A stretch of DNA of 6,751 nucleotides, taken from Pseudomonadota bacterium (GTDB lineage Bacteria; Myxococcota_A; Polyangia; Polyangiales; Polyangiaceae). Where the stretch lies: assembly GCA_023418705.1 (NCBI GenBank), contig JAEZYZ010000331.1, positions 1 through 6,751 on the forward strand, read 5' to 3'. Each line of letters begins with the position of its first letter. Positions within the stretch are counted from its first letter, which is position 1. The position numbers and the translations under genes were made by a program. Under the pieces are notes generated by a model that was not told the DNA's origin, made no database searches, and saw only the letters and a program-made list of their open reading frames with translations. Positions 1-4,728 of this stretch are shown here, piece by piece.

Positions 1-580
1 GCGCTCGCGAGGTCGCAGCCTCCCGCGCCGGCGCGCCGGGCGGTCGCGAGGTCACAGCTTCCCGCGCGGGCGCGGTGGGCGGTCTCGAGGTCACAGCTTC
101 CCGCGCGGGCGCGGTGGGCGGTCTCGAGGTCACAGCTTCCCGCGCCAGCGCGGTGGGCGGTCGCGAGGTTACAGCTTCCCGCGCGGGCGAGGCGGGTGGT
201 CGCGAGGTCACCGCTTCCCGCGCTGGCGCGGCGGGTGGTCTCGAGGGTAGGGTCTCCCGCGCGGGCGCGGCGTGCGGTCTCGAGGTCACAGGTTCCGGCG
301 CCAGCGCGGCGTGCGGTCTCGAGGTCACAGGTTCCCGCGCGGGCGGGCGGTCTCGAGGTCACAGCCTCCCGCGCCGGCGCGGCGGGCAGTCGCGAGGTCA
401 CCGCTTCCCGCGCTGGCGCGGCCGGCGCTCGCGAGGGCACCGTCTCCCGCGCGGGCGCGGCGGGTGGTCTCGAGGTCGCAGCTTCCCGCGCCGGGGCGGG
501 CGCTCGCGAGGTCACAGCTTCCCGCGCCGACGCGGCGGGGCGGTCTCAAGAGTACGGTCTCCCGCGCTGGCGCGGGCGTT
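1..580 (-). repeat. 39-bp tandem repeat array (15 units), entering from the left edge
   Basis: Fifteen imperfect copies of a GC-rich 39-bp unit. The core GAGG of the units falls at 9, 48, 87, 126, 165, 204, 243, 282, 321, 355, 394, 433, 472 and 508, with a degenerate last unit at 548. Spacing is 39 bp except for 34 bp (321 to 355), 36 bp (472 to 508) and 40 bp (508 to 548). On the plus strand each unit reads roughly TCGCGAGGTCAC or TCTCGAGGTCAC, then AGCTTCCCGCGC, then a GC-rich remainder ending in GGCGGT. On the minus strand one frame reads as 13-residue repeats such as REAVTSRPPTAPA, almost the same as the linker repeats of the HNH protein just upstream. In the left block (1-358) that frame has no stop and runs off the window. 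The 34- and 40-bp units break the frame further right. The array may be the linker of a second, partly deleted nuclease gene, or a non-coding expansion. All six frames are rich in open stretches here, so an open frame alone proves nothing. Confidence 0.93.
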
Positions 581-594
581 GCTCGTGATGTTTG

Positions 595-625
595 GGGGCT
601 CGGCCCACGTCGCGGGCTCAGCCCC
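595..625 (-). terminator. GC-rich imperfect hairpin after the HNH gene, possible terminator
   Basis: GGGGCT at 595-600 can pair with AGCCCC at 620-625. Inside it GCCC (603-606) can pair with GGGC (614-617) around a 7-base loop. The structure starts 15 bases past the stop codon of the HNH endonuclease gene on the minus strand, where a terminator would be expected. There is no run of T after the stem on that strand (it reads CCAAACATC), so it does not meet the usual rule for an intrinsic terminator. It separates the nuclease gene from the 39-bp array. Confidence 0.25.
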
Positions 626-640
626 GCTCCCGAGCGTTGG

Positions 641-1432
641 CTACGATGCAGGGTCAGGTCTGGCTCCTCGGCCCGCGTGGCCAGATCCTTCCCGCGCAGC
701 GAGGGTCGGCGGCGCCTTGCCGCGCTTGCGGTCCATGTGGCTTCGGCCAAAGTCCTGCTCGGCCGCCAGCAAATTGTGGGGAGGACACCGAAGCTCCAGG
801 TTGTCCACGGAGTCCGGGCCGCCCAGCGCGTGCGCTTCGCGGTGGTGCAGCTGCAAGCTGCCCGTCTCCGGACAGCGTCGTCCGCGAGGGTCTGTGTAAG
901 CACATCGCCCGTCATCGCGCGCCCACACCTCACGCCGGATCGCGGCGCTCACGTGCCGCCGCGCCGGCGCGGCGTGCGGTCGCGAGGGCACAGCCTCCCG
1001 CGCCGGGGCGGCGGGCGGTCTCGAGGGTACGGTCTCCCGCGCCAGCGCGGCGGGCGATTGGGAGGTCACGGTCTCCCGCGCCAGCGCGGCGGGCGGTCGC
1101 GAGGGTAGGGTCTCCCGCGCTAGCGCGGCGGGCGGTCGCGAGGTCACGGTCTTCCTTGCAGCCTCTCGCGCAGGTCGCTTGGTGCCGGTCTTGCGCTGAC
1201 GCAGGCGTTCCACGAACTCTCGCAGCGCTCGGAGCTGAAGGTCGGGCAAGCTCGCCGCGCGCTTGCCGAGACCGAGCAGATCGAAGGCCTCCTCAAGCAG
1301 GTCGACGTACTCCTGCTCCGCGGTGAACTGCACCTTGAACCGAAGCGGCCGCTCCGGCCGGGCCTCCCGTCGCGCCAGCCACGCGCGATCGAGCGCCGCT
1401 TCGGCCTCCAGAGATCTCAATGAGGATTCCAT
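641..1432 (-). CDS. HNH endonuclease with a 13-residue-repeat linker
   Basis: A 263-residue protein in three parts. Residues about 26-85 form a helical region with the motif RFKVQFTA (31-38), then EYVDLLEEAFDLLG, which I recall from many myxobacterial HNH proteins. Residues 95-158 are five 13-residue repeats of the type SRPPAALARETVT. Residues about 164-235 are the HNH nuclease: REVWARDDGRC, then LQLHH (His196-His197), then DNLELRC (Asn210), then a final His219 in CPPHN, giving the His-Asn-His metal-binding core. The family cuts or nicks DNA; the target here is unknown, and a role in mobile-element or defence biology is only possible. I chose the ATG at 1432 because AAGGG lies 4 bases upstream. 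A GTG at 1447 in the same frame would add five residues but has no good ribosome site, and an in-frame TGA lies just above it. Longer relatives carry an extra N-terminal helical domain, so this may be a short or truncated form. The nuclease core itself looks intact. Confidence 0.85.
   Translation of the reverse strand: MESSLRSLEAEAALDRAWLARREARPERPLRFKVQFTAEQEYVDLLEEAFDLLGLGKRAASLPDLQLRALREFVERLRQRKTGTKRPAREAARKTVTSRPPAALARETLPSRPPAALARETVTSQSPAALARETVPSRPPAAPAREAVPSRPHAAPARRHVSAAIRREVWARDDGRCAYTDPRGRRCPETGSLQLHHREAHALGGPDSVDNLELRCPPHNLLAAEQDFGRSHMDRKRGKAPPTLAAREGSGHAGRGARPDPAS
959..1150 (-). repeat. Five 39-bp repeats encoding the HNH linker
   Basis: Units have their GAG core at 984, 1023, 1062, 1101 and 1140, all exactly 39 bp apart, so each adds 13 residues without changing frame. 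The residues are Pro-, Ala- and Arg-rich (for example PSRPPAALARET) and predict a flexible, positively charged tether between the N-terminal helical part and the nuclease domain. One unit (1062) has diverged to SQSPA. The unit is the same as in the large array at 1-580. Gain or loss of copies would change linker length but keep the nuclease in frame. Confidence 0.92.
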
Positions 1433-1436
1433 AAGA

Positions 1437-1441
1437 CCCTT
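1437..1441 (-). promoter_or_regulatory. Ribosome binding site that decides the HNH start
   Basis: On the minus strand AAGGG is followed by TCTT and then the ATG at 1432. This is the only Shine-Dalgarno-like sequence well placed for a start here. The alternative GTG at 1447 lies upstream of it, and its nearest AGGG is 14 bases away. Confidence 0.5.
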
Positions 1442-1447
1442 ATACAC

Positions 1448-1620
1448 CCACGGATTTCATGCCCTGAGGATGCGCGCTGTCGAGCTCGCGGCCACGCTGA
1501 CACCTCGCGAGTCGAATGGCTCACGAAGAGCCGCTACAGCCGCCGCTGAGCGGGCAAGCAGCGCTCTTCGGAGAGCGGCGCCGATCCAGCGGGAGGTTTG
1601 GTAGCGAACCGTGCCAAGCT
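1448..1620. other. Gene-free stretch upstream of the HNH gene
   Basis: I find no convincing gene here on either strand. Short open frames exist but resemble nothing I recognise. The stretch holds one perfect hairpin at 1562-1577, a 6-bp stem (CGCTCT with AGAGCG) closed by a TCGG tetraloop. It lies 130 bases upstream of the HNH start and has no T run. The HNH promoter should lie here, but I see no clear -35 and -10 pair. An N-terminal extension of the nuclease is not readable in any minus-strand frame without stops. Confidence 0.5.
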
Positions 1621-1660
1621 TAATCGACCCTAATCGACCCTAATCGACCCTAATCGACCT
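1621..1660. repeat. 10-bp tandem repeat, four copies
   Basis: TAATCGACCC occurs three times in a row at 1621, 1631 and 1641, then once as TAATCGACCT at 1651. A decayed fifth copy, CGATCGACAT, follows at 1661. On the minus strand the unit reads GGGTCGATTA. It is more AT-rich than its surroundings and unrelated to the 39-bp repeat. The 10-bp period is close to one turn of the DNA helix, which would suit an array of protein-binding sites, but a simple slippage product is equally possible. Confidence 0.95.
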
Positions 1661-1712
1661 CGATCGACATGGATGGGTGAAGGCTTGAAGCGGTCTCCTG
1701 TTCGCTGACGTC

Positions 1713-1796
1713 TTAGCATCGTTCGGCCTTCGCGAGCTCGTCGTGAATCCTCGGCGCGCCGTAGCGGCGCTTGAACGGCGCGACGAGCGCCCCGAC
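1713..1796 (-). pseudogene. Fragment of an IS3-family transposase (OrfB)
   Basis: The minus strand here reads LVAPFKRRYGAPRIHDEL and then AKAERC before a stop at 1713-1715. The core YGAPRIHDEL with a basic stretch before it closely resembles a well-known segment of IS3-group OrfB transposases (YG.RRI or YGAPRIH..L), which lies just before the DDE catalytic domain. Only about 27 residues remain, with no catalytic Asp or Glu and no start codon or inverted repeats that I can see. The frame stays open to the right, but that part is a shadow of the quinone oxidoreductase gene. I read it as an old IS relic abutting the end of that gene. A chance resemblance over such a short length cannot be excluded. 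Confidence 0.45.
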
Positions 1797-1806
1797 CCGC
1801 GCGCAC

Positions 1807-2787
1807 TCACCCCGGCAGCAGCAGCGACGATCCGATCGTCTCCCGCGCCTCGAGCGCGCGGTGGGCGGCGGCGACGTCCTCGAGCTGCCAGCGTTGTCCG
1901 ATGTGGGGACGCACGTGGCCGGCCTCCACGGCCGCGAACAGCGCGCGGGCGCTCTCGAGCAGCTCGGCGCGCGTGGCCGCGTAGGTGCCGAGCGTGGGCC
2001 GCGTGACATACAGCGAGCCCTTCTGTGCCAACACGCCCAAATCGAGCGGCTCCGGCTTGCCAGAGGCGTTGCCGAAGCTGACGAGCAGGCCGCGCGGCGC
2101 CAGCGCGTCGAGCGATTCGAGCAAGGTGGTCCGGCCCACGGAGTCGAAGACGACGGGCACGCCGCGCCCGCCGGTGAGCTTGCGGACCTGAGCGGCGACG
2201 TCTTCCCGGCGGTAGTCGATCACGTGAGCGCAGCCGTTCGCGCGCGCCAGCTCGGTCTTCTCGGGGCCGCCCGCGGTGCCGATGACGATCACCCCTTGAG
2301 CTGACAGCCACTGACAGGCGATGAGCCCCACGCCGCCCGCGGCGGCGTGCCAAAGCACCGTCTCGCCGCGCTCCACCGGACGGCAGCGCCGCGTCAGGTA
2401 CTCCACCGTCATGCCCTTGAGCAAGATCGCGGCCGCGACCTCGTCGGAGATGCCGTCTGGCAGCGGCAGCAGCCGGTCGGCGGGGACGGCGCGCCGCTCC
2501 GCATAGGCGCCCACGCCAGCGGTGGCGTACGCGACCCGCTGACCCGGCTGCAGATCGCGGACCGCGCTGCCGACCGCCTCCACGACGCCCGCCGCCTCCA
2601 CCCCGAGCCCGCTCGGCAGCTGGGGCACCGGGTACAGCCCGCTGCGATGGTAGGTGTCGGTGAAGTTCAGCCCGATCGCGGTGTGCCGCACGATCGCCTC
2701 GTGCGCCGCCGGCTGCGCGAGCTCGATCGTCTCGAGCCGCAAGACCTCTGGACCGCCATATTCGTGGATCCGCACCGCGCGCGTCAT
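1807..2787 (-). CDS. qorA: NADPH:quinone oxidoreductase, zinc-free MDR family
   Basis: A 326-residue cytosolic enzyme that should transfer hydride from NADPH to quinones or related electrophiles. The length matches E. coli QOR (327). The N-terminal GroES-like part has RIHEYGGPEVL (7-17) and NFTDTYHRSGLYP (41-53), where the conserved Asn of the family sits. GVEAAGVVEAVG (62-73) follows. The Rossmann fold has HAAAGGVGLIACQW (147-160) for the dinucleotide, then VIGTAGGPEKTELA. FDSVGR (214-219), SFGNASG (237-243) and LAQKGSLYVTRP (253-264) all follow the QOR pattern, and the end is SSLLLPG. Zinc-binding cysteines of true alcohol dehydrogenases are absent, as expected for this subfamily. The ATG at 2787 starts exactly where the family does. 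GGGAG lies upstream at a rather long 14-15 bases, so translation may be modest. The frame is open further upstream, but that part has no family resemblance. The gene is divergent from the ferritin-like gene and appears to be transcribed alone. Confidence 0.95.
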   Translation of the reverse strand: MTRAVRIHEYGGPEVLRLETIELAQPAAHEAIVRHTAIGLNFTDTYHRSGLYPVPQLPSGLGVEAAGVVEAVGSAVRDLQPGQRVAYATAGVGAYAERRAVPADRLLPLPDGISDEVAAAILLKGMTVEYLTRRCRPVERGETVLWHAAAGGVGLIACQWLSAQGVIVIGTAGGPEKTELARANGCAHVIDYRREDVAAQVRKLTGGRGVPVVFDSVGRTTLLESLDALAPRGLLVSFGNASGKPEPLDLGVLAQKGSLYVTRPTLGTYAATRAELLESARALFAAVEAGHVRPHIGQRWQLEDVAAAHRALEARETIGSSLLLPG

Positions 2788-3022
2788 GGGCACATGCTTG
2801 CTCCCGTGGGGACATCGACGCAACCCGTCATTTTCCAGTATGGCGGCAAATAGTCCCAGGTCGCCGAAATGCCACGAGCGCCGCTGACCCGAACGCGCAG
2901 CGTCGTCCCGCGATCTGGCAGCAAACACCGCACGACTCGGCGCCGCGGCGCGCAGCAGCGCGTGGCATGCGCCCTGCAATTCATGAACAGCGCATCCGTG
3001 CGAGAGGTTTTCCGGTTTAGCC
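2788..3022. promoter_or_regulatory. Divergent intergenic region between qorA and the ferritin-like gene
   Basis: These 235 bp must hold the promoters of both flanking genes. On the plus strand I see one sigma-54-like element, listed separately. On the minus strand, toward qorA, there is a more AT-rich patch around 2830-2852 (TTTTCCAGTATGG on the plus strand), but no pair of boxes that I would call a promoter. Confidence 0.5.
2963..2978 (+). promoter_or_regulatory. Sigma-54-like (-24/-12) promoter for the ferritin-like gene
   Basis: The sequence TGGCATG, four bases, CTGCA closely fits the sigma-54 consensus TGGCACG, four bases, TTGCA. The invariant GG (2964-2965) and GC (2976-2977) are exactly 12 bases apart. 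Transcription would start near 2989, giving a leader of about 34 bases before the ATG at 3023. Sigma-54 promoters need an enhancer-binding activator; no activator gene or clear upstream activator site is visible in the window. Matches of this quality arise by chance in GC-rich DNA, so this is a candidate only. Confidence 0.35.
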
Positions 3023-3493
3023 ATGAGCGCCCGCGTCATCACGACCCTGAACGAGCTGATCGCCGCCGACTACGACGCCATCGCCGCGTACGAAGCGGCG
3101 GGCGAGCGTCTGACGGCCAGCGCGACACGCCGGCAGTTCGAGATCTTTCTGGACGACCACCGGCAGCACGTCGAGACGCTCACGCGCGCCGTGAAGGACC
3201 TGGGCGGCACCCCGCCGAGCCGCGGCGACTATCGCCAGCTGCTCGGAAAAGGCAGGATTTATGTGGGACTCTTGGCCGGACAGCAAGGGCTGCTCGCCGC
3301 GATGCGCAGCAACGAGCTCATCGTCCATGAACGCTACCGCCGCGCCGCGTTCGAGGAGCACCTGCCGGCGGGCCTCGCCAAGCGGGTCCAGCAGTTCTTC
3401 CGGGACGAGTGCCTGCACGTCGGCTTCATCGAGGACCAGAAGGAGGGCTCGCTCGCCGCGACGCTCCCACTGTTCACCGACCCGGCGTCGTGA
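3023..3493 (+). CDS. Ferritin-like four-helix-bundle protein (DUF2383/PA2169-like)
   Basis: A 156-residue soluble, all-helical protein. Helix 1 is LNELIAADYDAIAAYEAA (9-26), typical of ferritin-like proteins whose first helix carries the acidic ligand (Glu24). Helix 2 has DDHRQHVETL (44-53), then the turn LGGTPP (60-65), a hallmark of this group. Helix 3 has NELIVHERY (97-105), and helix 4 has RDECLHVGFIED (127-138) with the ExxH pair Glu129/His132. The acidic and His residues in all four helices suggest a dinuclear metal site. The family is poorly characterised; iron binding or a stress role is an inference. The second half is longer than in minimal family members. The best upstream purine stretch (GAGAGG) is 15 bases from the ATG, further than usual, so the ribosome site is weak. 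A membrane-protein gene follows after 76 bp on the same strand and may be co-transcribed. Confidence 0.8.
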   Translation: MSARVITTLNELIAADYDAIAAYEAAGERLTASATRRQFEIFLDDHRQHVETLTRAVKDLGGTPPSRGDYRQLLGKGRIYVGLLAGQQGLLAAMRSNELIVHERYRRAAFEEHLPAGLAKRVQQFFRDECLHVGFIEDQKEGSLAATLPLFTDPAS

Positions 3494-3569
3494 GGGCATG
3501 GCACTTGCACCGCTGCACGCGTGACGCGACCCGCCGTGGGCGTTGCCATGGCTCGGCGTCCGAGGGCCC

Positions 3570-4058
3570 ATGGATCCCGCTCTGTTCACGTTGATGTTCG
3601 TGGTCGTGATGATCGCGTCCGGCCTCGCCGCCACCAGCGTGTGGCTCAACTACAGCTACCGGCGCGCGGAACGCACGCCGATCGGCGTTCGCTACGGCAG
3701 CCGGCTATTTCACACCGCGCCGCACGTGAGCCACGCGGAGATGTTGGCCGCCCACCCGGAGCGGATCGGGGACCGCTGGGCGCGCATCGAAGCCGAGTTC
3801 CTACGCGATCCAGCGGAGAGCGCGCGGCGGGCGGACTCGCTCGCGCGCGAGCTGCTCGTCTTGTCGGAGCGGGAGGAGAGCCGCCGGCGCGGGGTCGACC
3901 CCGAGCAGGTCCAACGGCAGTACCAACACGCCAAGCGGGTGCTGAACGCCGCCGTCGCGTCGTCGCCGCCCAGCGTCGACGGCCTCCGGCAGGCGGTGCT
4001 CGCGTTCCGCGAGGTCGGAGACGCCGTGATCCCCACCCGCCGCGTGGATCGGGGCTGA
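3570..4058 (+). CDS. Single-pass membrane protein of unknown function
   Basis: A 162-residue protein with one hydrophobic segment at about 5-27 (LFTLMFVVVMIASGLAATS), followed by YRRAER. The basic residues after the segment suggest the rest lies in the cytoplasm. The C-terminal part is charged and helical. RWARIEAEFLRDPAESARRAD (69-89, shown here without gaps of note) resembles a motif I recall from other small bacterial proteins, of the form W..I...F..DP..A...AD.L, but I cannot name a function. A later stretch, RQYQHAKRVLNAAV, also predicts helix. The ATG at 3570 is preferred because GAGG lies 4 bases upstream. A TTG at 3543 would add nine residues with no better site. It follows the ferritin-like gene by 76 bp and converges on the TerB-like gene with 7 bp between stops. 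Confidence 0.72.
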   Translation: MDPALFTLMFVVVMIASGLAATSVWLNYSYRRAERTPIGVRYGSRLFHTAPHVSHAEMLAAHPERIGDRWARIEAEFLRDPAESARRADSLARELLVLSEREESRRRGVDPEQVQRQYQHAKRVLNAAVASSPPSVDGLRQAVLAFREVGDAVIPTRRVDRG

Positions 4059-4064
4059 CGCCCC
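4051..4064. terminator. Small hairpin at the convergent gene ends
   Basis: GGGGC (4051-4055) pairs perfectly with GCCCC (4060-4064) around the loop TGAC, and the stop codon of the membrane protein gene sits in the stem-loop. It lies between two convergent genes, so it could slow polymerase from either side. There is no T run on either strand, so it is weak as an intrinsic terminator. Confidence 0.25.
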
Positions 4065-4065
4065 C

Positions 4066-4605
4066 TCAGCGGTCGGGGTTCTTCCGCGTGTCCAGGCCCG
4101 AGACGATCTGCTCGAGCAGCTCCGTGCCGCGCATCGAGCCGAGGTCCAGACCGGCCGCCAGCTTGTCGATCACGAGCTGCTCCTCCGGGACGATGCTGCC
4201 GTCCGCGGCCGCCACGGCGATCGCCAACACCACCGTCGCCTCTGCCCGCGCCGGATCCTCCTCGAGCGCGCCGATGACGTTGTTCAGCAGCGCCTCGGCG
4301 CCATGCTCGGCGATCCGACGGGCGGCGTTGTCGAGCATGGACTCCATGTGTGCGGTGCGGATTCGACCCGCCGACAAGACGTCGAGCGCGCCGCGCAACA
4401 CTTCCCGCTCGACGTTGAGCAGGCGCCCGTCGGCGACCATCACCAGGTACAGCGCCTCGCACATCGGGCCGAACTCCTCGACCAGCTGGATCGCCTCGAG
4501 GACCGCTGGTGAGGTGGTCGCGAACAGCATCGACGGGCGGCGCCCGGACGCTTGCAAGCGCCGACGCAGCTCTTCCAGTCGCTCTTGAGGGAGGATCAGC
4601 GCCAT
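4066..4605 (-). CDS. TerB-like helical protein
   Basis: A 179-residue all-helical, soluble protein. Residues 47-150 resemble the TerB/DjlA-type domain, which carries two copies of an acidic motif: VADGRLLNVEREVL (57-70) and AAADGSIVPEEQLVIDKLA (132-150). Each has the D-G...E arrangement typical of this fold, which can bind metal and is found in tellurite-resistance and stress proteins. Many TerB-like proteins have no known function, and no other ter genes are visible here, so tellurite resistance should not be assumed. Residues 1-25 (PQERLEELRRRLQASGRR) form a basic amphipathic helix. The ATG at 4605 is the start because the reading frame above it has no family resemblance. The upstream ribosome site is weak (GGA 3-4 bases before the ATG). 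The gene is divergent from acetoacetate-CoA ligase and convergent with the membrane protein gene. Confidence 0.75.
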   Translation of the reverse strand: MALILPQERLEELRRRLQASGRRPSMLFATTSPAVLEAIQLVEEFGPMCEALYLVMVADGRLLNVEREVLRGALDVLSAGRIRTAHMESMLDNAARRIAEHGAEALLNNVIGALEEDPARAEATVVLAIAVAAADGSIVPEEQLVIDKLAAGLDLGSMRGTELLEQIVSGLDTRKNPDR

Positions 4606-4704
4606 CGTCCGAAATTCCGGCCTGCCGCCAGTGTGACAGGCTTCCGCGGCCCGGCAAAGCCCGCTGCGCCCGGGCTCGCGCCGGAGGGCGAGAGTCGCTA
4701 TCGT

Positions 4705-4722
4705 GTAGCTGTTGTAGCTGTT
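4705..4722. repeat. Perfect 9-bp direct repeat just upstream of acetoacetate-CoA ligase
   Basis: GTAGCTGTT occurs twice back to back (4705-4713 and 4714-4722), ending 6 bases before the ATG at 4729. It is AT-rich compared with its surroundings and takes the place where a Shine-Dalgarno sequence would be; none is visible. It lies in the 123-bp spacer between divergent genes, so it could be a binding site for a regulator or a chance duplication. Confidence 0.8.
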
Positions 4723-4728
4723 CTGCCC

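Noticed and set aside
1..580. CRISPR array.
   Set aside because: The units are directly abutting with no unique spacers, differ from one another and translate in phase with a protein linker; no cas genes are present.
75..899. Long plus-strand open frames across the 39-bp array (274 and 278 residues) made of repeats such as GGLEVTASRAG.
   Set aside because: The repeat is GC-rich and has few stops in most frames. These frames continue antisense into the HNH nuclease gene and resemble no family, so I treat them as shadows.
325..933. Minus-strand open frame of 202 residues running from the HNH gene into the array.
   Set aside because: It overlaps the HNH domain in another frame and does not read the 13-residue linker frame; it is a shadow of the nuclease gene and the array.
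1562..1577. TCGG-loop hairpin as an intrinsic terminator.
   Set aside because: The stem is perfect but short, no T run follows on either strand, and no gene ends close to it.
1640..2815. A 391-residue minus-strand frame overlapping qorA and the 10-bp repeat.
   Set aside because: It is an Arg- and Ala-rich shadow of the quinone oxidoreductase in another frame.
2788..3042. An 85-residue N-terminal extension of the quinone oxidoreductase.
   Set aside because: The frame is open but the extra residues have no family resemblance, and the protein starting at 2787 already matches the usual length and N-terminus.
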